Source: an uncultured Pelagibacteraceae bacterium (lineage in GTDB: Bacteria > Pseudomonadota > Alphaproteobacteria > Pelagibacterales > Pelagibacteraceae). Taken from it: 64,000 nt of DNA. Where the stretch lies: positions 1-64,000 of the forward strand of contig CACGWC010000002.1 of NCBI GenBank assembly GCA_902576785.1, written 5' to 3'. How positions within the stretch are numbered: position 1 is the stretch's first letter; the number at the start of each line of letters is the position of its first letter. This document shows positions 11,078-19,248 of this stretch, one piece after another. The notes beneath the pieces are model-generated. The model saw nothing but the letters and a program-made list of their open reading frames with translations, made no database searches and had not been told where the DNA came from. The position numbers and the translations under genes are program-made.

Positions 11078-11154
11078 AAATTATTGGTGCTTTATATATG
11101 ATTGTTTATAATTGTCCAATTAGAATAATAGTGTAAAACATTAGCTTAATTGAT

Positions 11155-11334
11155 ATGAGCAAAACAAATATTGCAATTGTTATTTATCTAGTTGGACTTG
11201 CATTAGGTGCAATCTTTTTAGATATATGGAGTGCCGAAACAAGTCCAAAAGCTTTATTAGGAATTGGATGGACAACTTTATTTGCGATCGCTTTATTCTT
11301 CGCTGAAAAAGAAAAAGAAGAAAAAAAAGATTAA
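11155..11334 (+). CDS. small membrane protein (59 aa)
   Basis: ATG ORF MSKTNIAIVIYLVGLALGAIFLDIWSAETSPKALLGIGWTTLFAIALFFAEKEKEEKKD; two hydrophobic segments; not in the supplied ORF track. Confidence 0.6.
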   Translation: MSKTNIAIVIYLVGLALGAIFLDIWSAETSPKALLGIGWTTLFAIALFFAEKEKEEKKD

Positions 11335-12185
11335 TTTTTTTTTATTAATTCACTTATAAAAAGCTCACCATTACCATCATCAACTGCTTTCTTATAAAAA
11401 GATTTTGAAAGATCTGATAATTTTTCTGCATTATCTATACCTTTTAGTAAGTCCGTTATATATGTTAAATCTTTTAATGTATTAGACGCCGTAAACTTAA
11501 AACCTGTGTAATCATCCTCTAAAACTTTGTCAAAAATTCTCTTCAAAGCATTAGAGTTTCCTGATCCTAATTGTGCTACTTTATAAAGTTTATCTAAATC
11601 TATATCTAATTTTTTTGCAGCTTTTATTAACTCAATTACATAAGTAGCTGTTCCTAAAGATAGAAAATTATTTAATAATTTTGTTTTTGCGCCATTTCCA
11701 ATGCCTCCAAAATGATAATAATTTTTACAAAAACATTTTAAAAGTCCCTCTGATCTTTTTAAATTTTCCTGAGATCCACCAACAATTCCACCCAATATTC
11801 CCTCTTCTGCTTGAACAGGGCCTCCCATTACAGGGCACTCTAAATAAGGAATATGATTTGCATTTAATATTTGCTCCATTTCAACAGATCCGTTTTGATT
11901 ATGAGTAGTAATATCAATGACAATTGTTTTATCAGTCAGTAATGAAACTATTTTTTTTCCAATTTCATGGGCTATAGGAGAATTCGTTACGCATAAAAAC
12001 AAAGCATCTAGTCCGCTTTTACAAAGATCTTCGTAGGATTTAACTTCTTTTGCACCCTCTTTAACTATTCTATCAATTGGTTTTCTATTTTTATTAGCTA
12101 TGACAAATAATTCATGATTATTTTTAAGGATGTTATTTGCTATACCAAATCCCATCCATCCAACACCTATAAATCCAATTTTCAT
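11331..12185 (-). CDS. NAD(P)-dependent beta-hydroxyacid dehydrogenase (3-hydroxyisobutyrate dehydrogenase family)
   Basis: IGFIGVGWMGFGIANNIL Rossmann start; ECPVMGGPVQAEEG; GNGAKTKLLNN. Confidence 0.88.
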   Translation of the reverse strand: MKIGFIGVGWMGFGIANNILKNNHELFVIANKNRKPIDRIVKEGAKEVKSYEDLCKSGLDALFLCVTNSPIAHEIGKKIVSLLTDKTIVIDITTHNQNGSVEMEQILNANHIPYLECPVMGGPVQAEEGILGGIVGGSQENLKRSEGLLKCFCKNYYHFGGIGNGAKTKLLNNFLSLGTATYVIELIKAAKKLDIDLDKLYKVAQLGSGNSNALKRIFDKVLEDDYTGFKFTASNTLKDLTYITDLLKGIDNAEKLSDLSKSFYKKAVDDGNGELFISELIKKN

Positions 12186-12228
12186 TCAATAATAGTTTTA
12201 AATGAGAATTACAATTTCTAAAAGCTTT

Positions 12229-12417
12229 TTATTTGAATGAGTCAATAATGTAAAACATTATCAATCTAATTATTATTGGAACAATAATTCCAGCAATTAT
12301 ACCAAACCATAACAAACCACTCCCATTAAATCCACCGATTGTTATTAGAGCTCCAATTGCAATCCAAATCCAAAAAGCTACATTAACAATTGCCTTTAAA
12401 CCATTTCCTATATTCAT
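12229..12417 (-). CDS. small membrane protein
   Basis: 62-aa hydrophobic ORF in intergenic space. Confidence 0.5.
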   Translation of the reverse strand: MNIGNGLKAIVNVAFWIWIAIGALITIGGFNGSGLLWFGIIAGIIVPIIIRLIMFYIIDSFK

Positions 12418-12446
12418 AATAATTATTTAGAATTATATAATAAGTT

Positions 12447-13010
12447 TTAAAAATCAAGTTCACCAGGTTTTGTAACCACAGGATAGCCATCGAAGATTTT
12501 CCTTAGTTTTGATTTATAAGCATCCATATCTATTCCTTTATAGTGTTTCATAAACAAACTGGCTTCTAACTCGCTGTAAACTTGTAATCTTCTAATAAAA
12601 TACTCAAAAAAATTTATCTCACGCTCCCAATACATTTCTTTGGCTCTATTCAAATCATCATATAAATTTGAATTCATTTTTAGTGCAGGTGGAAACCATT
12701 CATTTGCAAAATAGGCATCTTCATTAAATAATTCATTAAACTCCCAAACAATTTTTCTATTGCCAAAACCCAAAAACTTAACAAAATCTTGCATAACACC
12801 TCCCCTATCTTCATGAGCAAAAGGTACAGTTGGATGGGCTCCAGTTCTATCTGTAAGATCTAAAAATATACCCTCAAAATAAAATAGTTTTTTTCTAATT
12901 AATTCTGGATCTTCTCTTGGTATATTTTTTTCAAGTGCTTGGATCAATTCACTTGCAAATTCGTAATCTTGATTAACTGCAAATTTATTTACATCAAACA
13001 TATTATTCAA
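12447..13010 (-). CDS. hypothetical protein in nuclease operon
   Basis: 187-aa ORF overlapping the upstream nuclease-like gene by 8 nt. Confidence 0.7.
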   Translation of the reverse strand: MNNMFDVNKFAVNQDYEFASELIQALEKNIPREDPELIRKKLFYFEGIFLDLTDRTGAHPTVPFAHEDRGGVMQDFVKFLGFGNRKIVWEFNELFNEDAYFANEWFPPALKMNSNLYDDLNRAKEMYWEREINFFEYFIRRLQVYSELEASLFMKHYKGIDMDAYKSKLRKIFDGYPVVTKPGELDF

Positions 13011-13914
13011 AAGAATTTAGTTTAAAAGATACCTCATATTTCATAAATTTTATATTAGGTGCAACTGATAATGCATCCCTTAAATTCTTATCATCCTCTA
13101 ATGCAATAATAAGTCCTTTAACATCTCTATCACCAGCTAAATTATTTTTAATATGACCCATATATCTTTGAATCTGACCCATAACTACATCGCTAGCTCT
13201 ACCCTTCTTTAATTCTATAACTAAAAATTCTTTCTTATCCTTGCTAATTGCTAAGATATCTAAAGGACCAGATCCGGTTGAATATTGAGTGCAAAGTTTA
13301 TTATTCTCTTTGTGAATGTCGTAATCTTTATTTAGTTCAATGTTGGACCAATTTTTTATTATATAATCCTCAAGATGTTTCTCTAATAAGAAAGAAGATT
13401 TGGGAGCTAAATTATTTTCAATTGAAGGATATTGTTCTTTATCAACATTTGTCTGATTTTGGATAGGAATTATTTCACCAGAGTCTTCGACTGTTAATTT
13501 TAATTCTATAGTTTCTACCTCCTTTTTATTTCCATCTAAACACGGTACACCATCTTTAAAACTAACAACTTTTCCAATACCTAGGTAAGTGAATTGAGGA
13601 TCTTTATTATCCCAACGTGCAAAAAAATGAGGTGTCATTTCACCTGATAATAGCTTTTGAAATGTTGGTTGTTGAGAGTGTGATTTTGGTTTTCCGTACC
13701 AAACAATAACTCCTTTTGAATGATCATAATAATTATCAAAATCATGATCTGTTGTTCCTGGCACACCAATATTCATAAAGATTATTAAGTTATCCTCTAC
13801 ACGTACATAACCTGTATCCCAATCCCCACCAGCAGGTCTGCCTTTATCAGGAAAGCAAACCCAACCAATATCTTTTCTTGAATATTTTGACCCTTTTTTA
13901 AATTCTAATTTCAC
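13003..13914 (-). CDS. putative PD-(D/E)XK (NucS/DUF91-like) endonuclease with N-terminal domain of unknown/PUA-like type
   Basis: GPLDILAISKDKKEFLVIELKKGRASDVVMGQIQRYMGHI fits the GxxD..ExK..Q nuclease core. Confidence 0.75.
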   Translation of the reverse strand: MKLEFKKGSKYSRKDIGWVCFPDKGRPAGGDWDTGYVRVEDNLIIFMNIGVPGTTDHDFDNYYDHSKGVIVWYGKPKSHSQQPTFQKLLSGEMTPHFFARWDNKDPQFTYLGIGKVVSFKDGVPCLDGNKKEVETIELKLTVEDSGEIIPIQNQTNVDKEQYPSIENNLAPKSSFLLEKHLEDYIIKNWSNIELNKDYDIHKENNKLCTQYSTGSGPLDILAISKDKKEFLVIELKKGRASDVVMGQIQRYMGHIKNNLAGDRDVKGLIIALEDDKNLRDALSVAPNIKFMKYEVSFKLNSFE

Positions 13915-15147
13915 TTATTTTTTCTCTTCAATTTGAATTATACAATCTGGTCCAACTTTAAGTGTGAAAGATCTTATCATATCTCTAAAGTCTTCTTCCA
14001 TATCAAGCATAGCTCTTTCCTTATTTGCCATACTATTTTCAAAAAACTTTTTTTCTTTCCCCATAATATCGTTCATTTTAATCATTGATTGATACAAGTT
14101 TCTTACAGGTAACTGAAATGATGGACCCATTATATGGTCCCAAAGTCTTTTCATCATTTTTGGAGCATCAAAATCTTTCTTAGACTTATGTTCACTAATT
14201 AAATTAACTTTAATAAAACTAACCAACATGTGAATTATAGGATAATTCATAGGAATAATAATAATTCTTTTACCATGTCTTTCAACATAGCCATCATGTT
14301 GTTTATTATAATCTTTTGGCATAGCCGTGGTGATCAAAACACCATAATTTATATTTTTATCCTTCATATCACTAAGTAATTTACTCACCCACTCTTCTTT
14401 AAAATTTTTATGATCTTTGCTTTCAAAATAAATCTGCGCAAGTTTTTCATTATCATTATTATTAATCGTTAGTATACAATCTGCACCTTTTGCTCCCTTT
14501 TTAACTTCTTCAACAGTATCATTAGGAAATTTACTTCTAAGATAATCTTCTATCAATTCTTCTTGGACTTCGCCTTGAACTTCCATTGATTTTTGTTTTA
14601 GTTGTCTAGACATTTCATCAATTTTTACTTGAGTACGTCTTTTTTCTATCTCTCTTTCCTTTTCTTTTTTAGCCATTAAATCATTAAGCTTTTGAATAGC
14701 GTTTTCAGATTTTTCTTTTAATTTCTGTTCAATTACTTTTTCCTTAAGTTTTAAACTGGCCATCAACTTAGTTTCATTTTCTTTCGAACTTTTCTCCATT
14801 GCCTTCTCTTTAGCCTTAAGTTTATCATCTATTGCTTTTTCTTTTTGTTTTAAAGTTGCTATCATCTTTAATTCTATTTCTTTTCTACTTTTTTCAGCTT
14901 CCTGAATTTTAGACTGTAATGCCTGAACTTTAGCTTTACTTTCATTTTCAGCTTTTAATGAAATTTCTTTTACTAAATTTTTTTCTTTTAATTTAAAATC
15001 AAGATTAAATTTTTCTTTTAAAAGTTTTTCCTTAACTTTTATTTCTTCTTGGTACTCTTTTTCTTTGTTTTTTAAATGATTTTGTAATGCATGATCTGCA
15101 GAAAATGTTTCATTACATTTAGGACATGTTATTTCAAGTGCGCTCAT
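13915..15147 (-). CDS. DUF2130-family protein (Zn-finger, coiled coil, RmuC/PD-(D/E)XK-like C-terminal domain)
   Basis: MSALEITCPKCNETFSADHALQNHLKNKEKEYQEE; long coiled coil; GADCILTINNNDNEKLAQIYFESKDHKNFKEEW; start chosen at internal Met downstream of an SD-like GGAG. Confidence 0.85.
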   Translation of the reverse strand: MSALEITCPKCNETFSADHALQNHLKNKEKEYQEEIKVKEKLLKEKFNLDFKLKEKNLVKEISLKAENESKAKVQALQSKIQEAEKSRKEIELKMIATLKQKEKAIDDKLKAKEKAMEKSSKENETKLMASLKLKEKVIEQKLKEKSENAIQKLNDLMAKKEKEREIEKRRTQVKIDEMSRQLKQKSMEVQGEVQEELIEDYLRSKFPNDTVEEVKKGAKGADCILTINNNDNEKLAQIYFESKDHKNFKEEWVSKLLSDMKDKNINYGVLITTAMPKDYNKQHDGYVERHGKRIIIIPMNYPIIHMLVSFIKVNLISEHKSKKDFDAPKMMKRLWDHIMGPSFQLPVRNLYQSMIKMNDIMGKEKKFFENSMANKERAMLDMEEDFRDMIRSFTLKVGPDCIIQIEEKK

Positions 15148-15148
15148 T

Positions 15149-15319
15149 TTATATTTCTCCTTTTTTTGATAAAATTGTTTTTTTTTCATTAACCAAAGAT
15201 TCAATTGTTTTTGAAATTGATAGTTTTGAATTTGGTAAAAGCTTTTTTGCTATTTGTTCTAAATTTGAATATGTCTCTTTTGTTAGAGAAACATTTCTAT
15301 ATTTATTCATATCTGTCAT
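15149..15319 (-). CDS. ribbon-helix-helix-like small regulator/antitoxin-like protein (56 aa)
   Basis: Minus-strand ORF MTDMNKYRNVSLTKETYSNLEQIAKKLLPNSKLSISKTIESLVNEKKTILSKKGEI; stop lies 1 nt before the DUF2130 ATG; absent from the supplied ORF track. Confidence 0.7.
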   Translation of the reverse strand: MTDMNKYRNVSLTKETYSNLEQIAKKLLPNSKLSISKTIESLVNEKKTILSKKGEI

Positions 15320-15341
15320 ATTTATCCTTTATTTAATTTAG

Positions 15342-15363
15342 TCCCCTGTTTACACCCAGGGGA
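15342..15363. terminator. 7-bp GC-rich hairpin, terminator-like
   Basis: TCCCCTG-tttacacc-CAGGGGA followed by TTTTATT on the + strand. Confidence 0.4.
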
Positions 15364-15376
15364 TTTTATTGATTAT

Positions 15377-15589
15377 TTATTCACTTTTATTTCCAAAGTT
15401 TAAAAACATTGCTCCAACTAAACCTGCAGCAAGAGGTGTAAATTGAGACAATGGACCCAGGAAAGCAGTTAGATTTGTTCCCATCCAAGACATTGCAAAA
15501 TCAATAATTGCAAATCCTATTAAGAGCATTCCCAAAACCTGAAATACGCCGTTATTATTTGTTTTTTCTTGTACTTTTATTTTCTTCAT
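15377..15589 (-). CDS. small membrane protein (70 aa)
   Basis: MKKIKVQEKTNNNGVFQVLGMLLIGFAIIDFAMSW...; SD AAAGAGGAG immediately upstream; start taken at internal Met of the listed ORF. Confidence 0.65.
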   Translation of the reverse strand: MKKIKVQEKTNNNGVFQVLGMLLIGFAIIDFAMSWMGTNLTAFLGPLSQFTPLAAGLVGAMFLNFGNKSE

Positions 15590-15613
15590 TTTCTCCTCTT
15601 TGTTAGTAATTAT

Positions 15614-15691
15614 GATTAAGAGGAATTCACAAATTGTAGAAAGTGAGGTTATGAGACCTAGAAAGATCAATTTGCTTACTTCCTCTTAATC
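15614..15691 (-). ncRNA. candidate structured leader/cis-regulatory RNA
   Basis: Nested inverted repeats: 12-bp GATTAAGAGGAA/TTCCTCTTAATC, 7-bp CAAATTG/CAATTTG, inner AGGT/ACCT; lies just 5' of the 70-aa gene. Confidence 0.5.
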
Positions 15692-15803
15692 CTTTTGTGT
15701 TCAAACTAATCAAACACAAGATCAATATAGTTAAAATAAATTGATTTACCCGTAGGTTAACTTTTGACTTTGCCTACGGATGAATTTTTAATAATCTAGA
15801 AAT

Positions 15804-16310
15804 ATGAGTAAAAGAAAGGGTTATCCAAGAAAGCCGTATTCGTTTGAAAGAGTTTTAAAAGATTTAGCTGATGATATTGGTTACGATAATATTGAGACTG
15901 TTATTGAAAAAAAAAGAAAAGCTATTGAAAATATATCCAATCCTAATTTTAAAGATCGTCAACTTCATATACAAGATGGATTAGAATTAGATATTTATTG
16001 TAAAAAAATTGGCAAAGGAACACCATTCCTTACGGCTTATGAAACCCTGCTTAGAAAAGAGATTGAAAACAGAAAGGACCACGACACTACCGATGAAATA
16101 ATTAATAATTTATTAAGATTGGGTGAATCTATTGGAGATGTAATGGAAGAAACAAGAAAAGCTCTTGATGATGACAAAGTAGATGAAAATGAAAAAGAGA
16201 AAATTTCTATAGAAGTTATAGAATTAGAAAAGAAAATCGCAGAACTTAAACTGAAATTAAATTTAGGTGAAAAAACTGATTATAAAAATCAAAAAAAAAG
16301 AGAGTTTTGA
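15804..16310 (+). CDS. hypothetical protein, possible phage-type/DNA-binding regulator
   Basis: 168-aa charged ORF starting MSKRKGYPRKPYSFERVLKDLADDIGYDN; coiled-coil C-terminus; no firm family. Confidence 0.6.
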   Translation: MSKRKGYPRKPYSFERVLKDLADDIGYDNIETVIEKKRKAIENISNPNFKDRQLHIQDGLELDIYCKKIGKGTPFLTAYETLLRKEIENRKDHDTTDEIINNLLRLGESIGDVMEETRKALDDDKVDENEKEKISIEVIELEKKIAELKLKLNLGEKTDYKNQKKREF

Positions 16311-16312
16311 AT

Positions 16313-17524
16313 TCAATTTAATAATTTACTACCTAAAAATAAACCCTTGGCAGCTTCTAAGTTATAAAAATATGTTAACAAAATTAGCAATATAGCAAAA
16401 TAACTTAATGGTCCTAAAAATTGAGCATATCTATCAACAACACTTAAATCTTTACCTGATCTAAGTTTTCTAAGAAATGAATAAACACACAAAATTGTTG
16501 CTATACCCGTGTAAAAATATGATATCAGAATAAAACAGTCCATAAATGTTAGATATGGTAATTTAGGCAAATCTTCGTCTATAATAAAGTTGTAAGCAAT
16601 TAAAGATAATAAACAAACAATTGTAACATTAACTTTAGCCTCAAGTTGAGATCCTCTTACCCAAAAAACTGACCATGATATCGATAATATAAAAATTATA
16701 GGTAATATTATTTTATAAACATAGTATGAAGTAAGTCTTGATATATCAAAATATAAGTAAAAACCTTTATAAGGACTACCATCATTTTCTACATAAGAAT
16801 AAGTCTCATATCTAGGATTACCAACACTCCAGCCATCAATTGATAATGGCACACCATCACCACCCTTTTCAGATATACCAGTCTGGGAATACTCAGTCAT
16901 ATATGGTTCGTTAGGAATTAAATCTACCAAGAACGATGGGTATTCAGACCATAGTTCAATAAATAATGTTTGTTTATCAAATGGAAATTTTTTAAAATTA
17001 AAATCATTTACATGAAAAATTGGTTGATCTTTTAATCTTTTATCAACAGTTCCATCTGAAAAAACATCGACCCAATCGGCCATAAAATTCTCGATTGGTG
17101 GTTTATCTACTCTATTGAAAAATTCTATTGCTGGATCAAATAATTTAAAATTTGAAAATTCCATTGTTGGGTTGTAACTACATAAATATAAGGGTTTTTT
17201 AGTATCATCAGTTAAATAACCGTATTTTTTTAATATTGCTTTCAATCTAGGGTCTTTCCAAGTTAACCATAAATTTACTTGAGCTTTAAATGTGTTCTTA
17301 TCTGCCTTGATCTCAAATATTCTGTCAACATGGATATCAATTCTTACTTCTATTGGATCCTCAGATCCATAATTAGGATGTGGATAATTTAGTTCATCAT
17401 ATAAATTTTTACAAAAATTAGCTGGCAGGTCTTTTTGTGGATATTTATAATAATTAATAGGGTATGAATTAGAGATGAACAAATTAAAAAAAAATATAAA
17501 AAAAAGTAATAATCTCACAATCAA
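16313..17524 (-). CDS. prokaryotic pentameric ligand-gated ion channel (Cys-loop receptor superfamily)
   Basis: Pro-loop FNFKKFPFDKQTLFIELW; four C-terminal TM segments; pore-lining EAKVNVTIVCLLSLIAYNFIIDEDLPKLPYLTFMD matches the GLIC-type M2/M2-M3 pattern. Confidence 0.88.
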   Translation of the reverse strand: MIVRLLLFFIFFFNLFISNSYPINYYKYPQKDLPANFCKNLYDELNYPHPNYGSEDPIEVRIDIHVDRIFEIKADKNTFKAQVNLWLTWKDPRLKAILKKYGYLTDDTKKPLYLCSYNPTMEFSNFKLFDPAIEFFNRVDKPPIENFMADWVDVFSDGTVDKRLKDQPIFHVNDFNFKKFPFDKQTLFIELWSEYPSFLVDLIPNEPYMTEYSQTGISEKGGDGVPLSIDGWSVGNPRYETYSYVENDGSPYKGFYLYFDISRLTSYYVYKIILPIIFILSISWSVFWVRGSQLEAKVNVTIVCLLSLIAYNFIIDEDLPKLPYLTFMDCFILISYFYTGIATILCVYSFLRKLRSGKDLSVVDRYAQFLGPLSYFAILLILLTYFYNLEAAKGLFLGSKLLN

Positions 17525-17534
17525 TTTTAGCTAG

Positions 17535-18872
17535 TTAGGTTTTAATTTGTTTGGCGGTTTCTAAGCCAATTTCAGTTGCACCACCAACTGTACCCCAATC
17601 TCTGGCAGTAGCCTCACCAGCAAAATAAATCTTTTCTGCAACAGGTTCTTTTAAAATTTCTCTATATTTAAATGCGCCAGGTTCAGCTGATGCCCAAGCT
17701 CCTTGGATAAATTGATTAGATGACCAATCTGCAAAATGAGAACCAACTAAATCTTTTTTAATTTTTGAACCATAGATATTTATTAGTTCATTTAAAGCAA
17801 AATCAATTGCTGCCTCACTGCCCTCTTTTGAAATCTCAAGCCCAAATTTACCTCCAAAATCACAAAAACATAATTTAGATTTTGATGGATTTATTGTGAT
17901 TCCAACTCCCTTCGGGGAACCCATGCTATCAGTTGTCACTTTATAATATAGGTAGCTATCATGAGCTTTTTTAGAAAATAGTTTTTTAAATTCCAAGGCA
18001 ACTCTATTGTAATGTCCAAGAGATATTTTCGAGAAAGCTTCTTGTTTTTCTGGATTTAATTTTGGTGTAAATTTTATCTTTTCAGAACTGAGAATTGCAT
18101 TAGAAACAGTAATTATACATTTTTTAGCAGAGATTGTTCCTTTACCAGTTATAATTTTTACTCCCTTGCCGCTCCAATCTATCTCTTTAACATTGGTATT
18201 TAACTCAACAGGTAAGTCTTTATACATTTCATTAATAAGCGCTCCATAACCCTGTTCACAATGATATGTACCACTGAATTTAACATCATAATCAAAATTA
18301 AAATCTTTACATGAATAATCCGAAAAATCTTTCCCCATTTCCCACGGACCAACTAACATATGTGCAGTATTAAACCATGGACTATCTTGATTCTGAACAA
18401 CTTCTATCGGAGACACATCTTTACGTGTTGATGCTATTGAAGCCTGGGCAGAATCATAAATTTTCCAAAGCTCATTTTCATTTTTTGCAATTTTATTTCC
18501 ATCATAAACAGAATAGATTTCTGAAGCAGTACTTCTCTCTTTATATATTTTAAATTTACTATTTTTTTTTGCAAATTTTATAAAGGGGGATGATTCTCCA
18601 TTTTCAATCCACATTGCTCCAGCATCATAAGGCTTATTAAAAATTGTATTATCTGTCCAAGCCCTTCCACCAATTCTATTTGAAGCTTCTAGGCATATTA
18701 CAGACTTGCCCCCTTGTCTTCTAAGTTCTGTTGTAGCTGCAAGACCAGCAGCTCCTGCTCCGATTACAACTACATCATAATTTTGATTTATATTGGCTGT
18801 TATTATATTTGGAAAAGTTATAGCTGTTAGTCCTAACAATGATGATTTAATAAATTTTCTTCTTGATTTCAT
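17535..18872 (-). CDS. flavin amine oxidase (monoamine oxidase-like), predicted Tat export
   Basis: Tat-type MKSRRKFIKSSLLGLTAITFP; DVVVIGAGAAGLAATTELRRQG..ICLEASNRIGGRAWT; C-terminal FAGEATARDWGTVGGATEIGLETA. Confidence 0.9.
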   Translation of the reverse strand: MKSRRKFIKSSLLGLTAITFPNIITANINQNYDVVVIGAGAAGLAATTELRRQGGKSVICLEASNRIGGRAWTDNTIFNKPYDAGAMWIENGESSPFIKFAKKNSKFKIYKERSTASEIYSVYDGNKIAKNENELWKIYDSAQASIASTRKDVSPIEVVQNQDSPWFNTAHMLVGPWEMGKDFSDYSCKDFNFDYDVKFSGTYHCEQGYGALINEMYKDLPVELNTNVKEIDWSGKGVKIITGKGTISAKKCIITVSNAILSSEKIKFTPKLNPEKQEAFSKISLGHYNRVALEFKKLFSKKAHDSYLYYKVTTDSMGSPKGVGITINPSKSKLCFCDFGGKFGLEISKEGSEAAIDFALNELINIYGSKIKKDLVGSHFADWSSNQFIQGAWASAEPGAFKYREILKEPVAEKIYFAGEATARDWGTVGGATEIGLETAKQIKT

Positions 18873-19246
18873 ATTTTTTTTTTATTTCTTTTCTTAACAA
18901 TTTTTTTTAGTGGATTTGTTCCAAATCTATTTTTTCCTTTGGTTCCTTCAGGTATTAAAAAAAATAAAAGAGCGATACCACCGATTATAGGTATAAAACC
19001 AATTAATAAAAAAAACCCAGATCTATTTGTATCATGAAGCCTTCTCACACCTGCTGAGATTGCGGGTATTAAAGTAAATAATGTTATTCCTAAAAAAAAG
19101 TAAGAAATATTATTTTCAAATATAGTTGAAATAAAATATGACGGTGTAACAATCAACTGGAACCACCAGTATTCAGATCTAGAGGCTCTCCCCTCAAAAA
19201 TAAAGTATTTTTTTATACAAGTAGATACTGATTCACTAAAATTCAT
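18869..19246 (-). CDS. DUF805 family membrane protein
   Basis: FEGRASRSEYWWFQL and RRLHDTNRSGFFLLIGFIPIIGGIALLFFLIPEGTKGKNRFG. Confidence 0.92.
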   Translation of the reverse strand: MNFSESVSTCIKKYFIFEGRASRSEYWWFQLIVTPSYFISTIFENNISYFFLGITLFTLIPAISAGVRRLHDTNRSGFFLLIGFIPIIGGIALLFFLIPEGTKGKNRFGTNPLKKIVKKRNKKKI

Positions 19247-19248
19247 AA

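Noticed and set aside
15126-15341. 71-aa + ORF
   Set aside because: Antisense to the better supported RHH-like ORF on the minus strand, which has an SD-coupled downstream gene.
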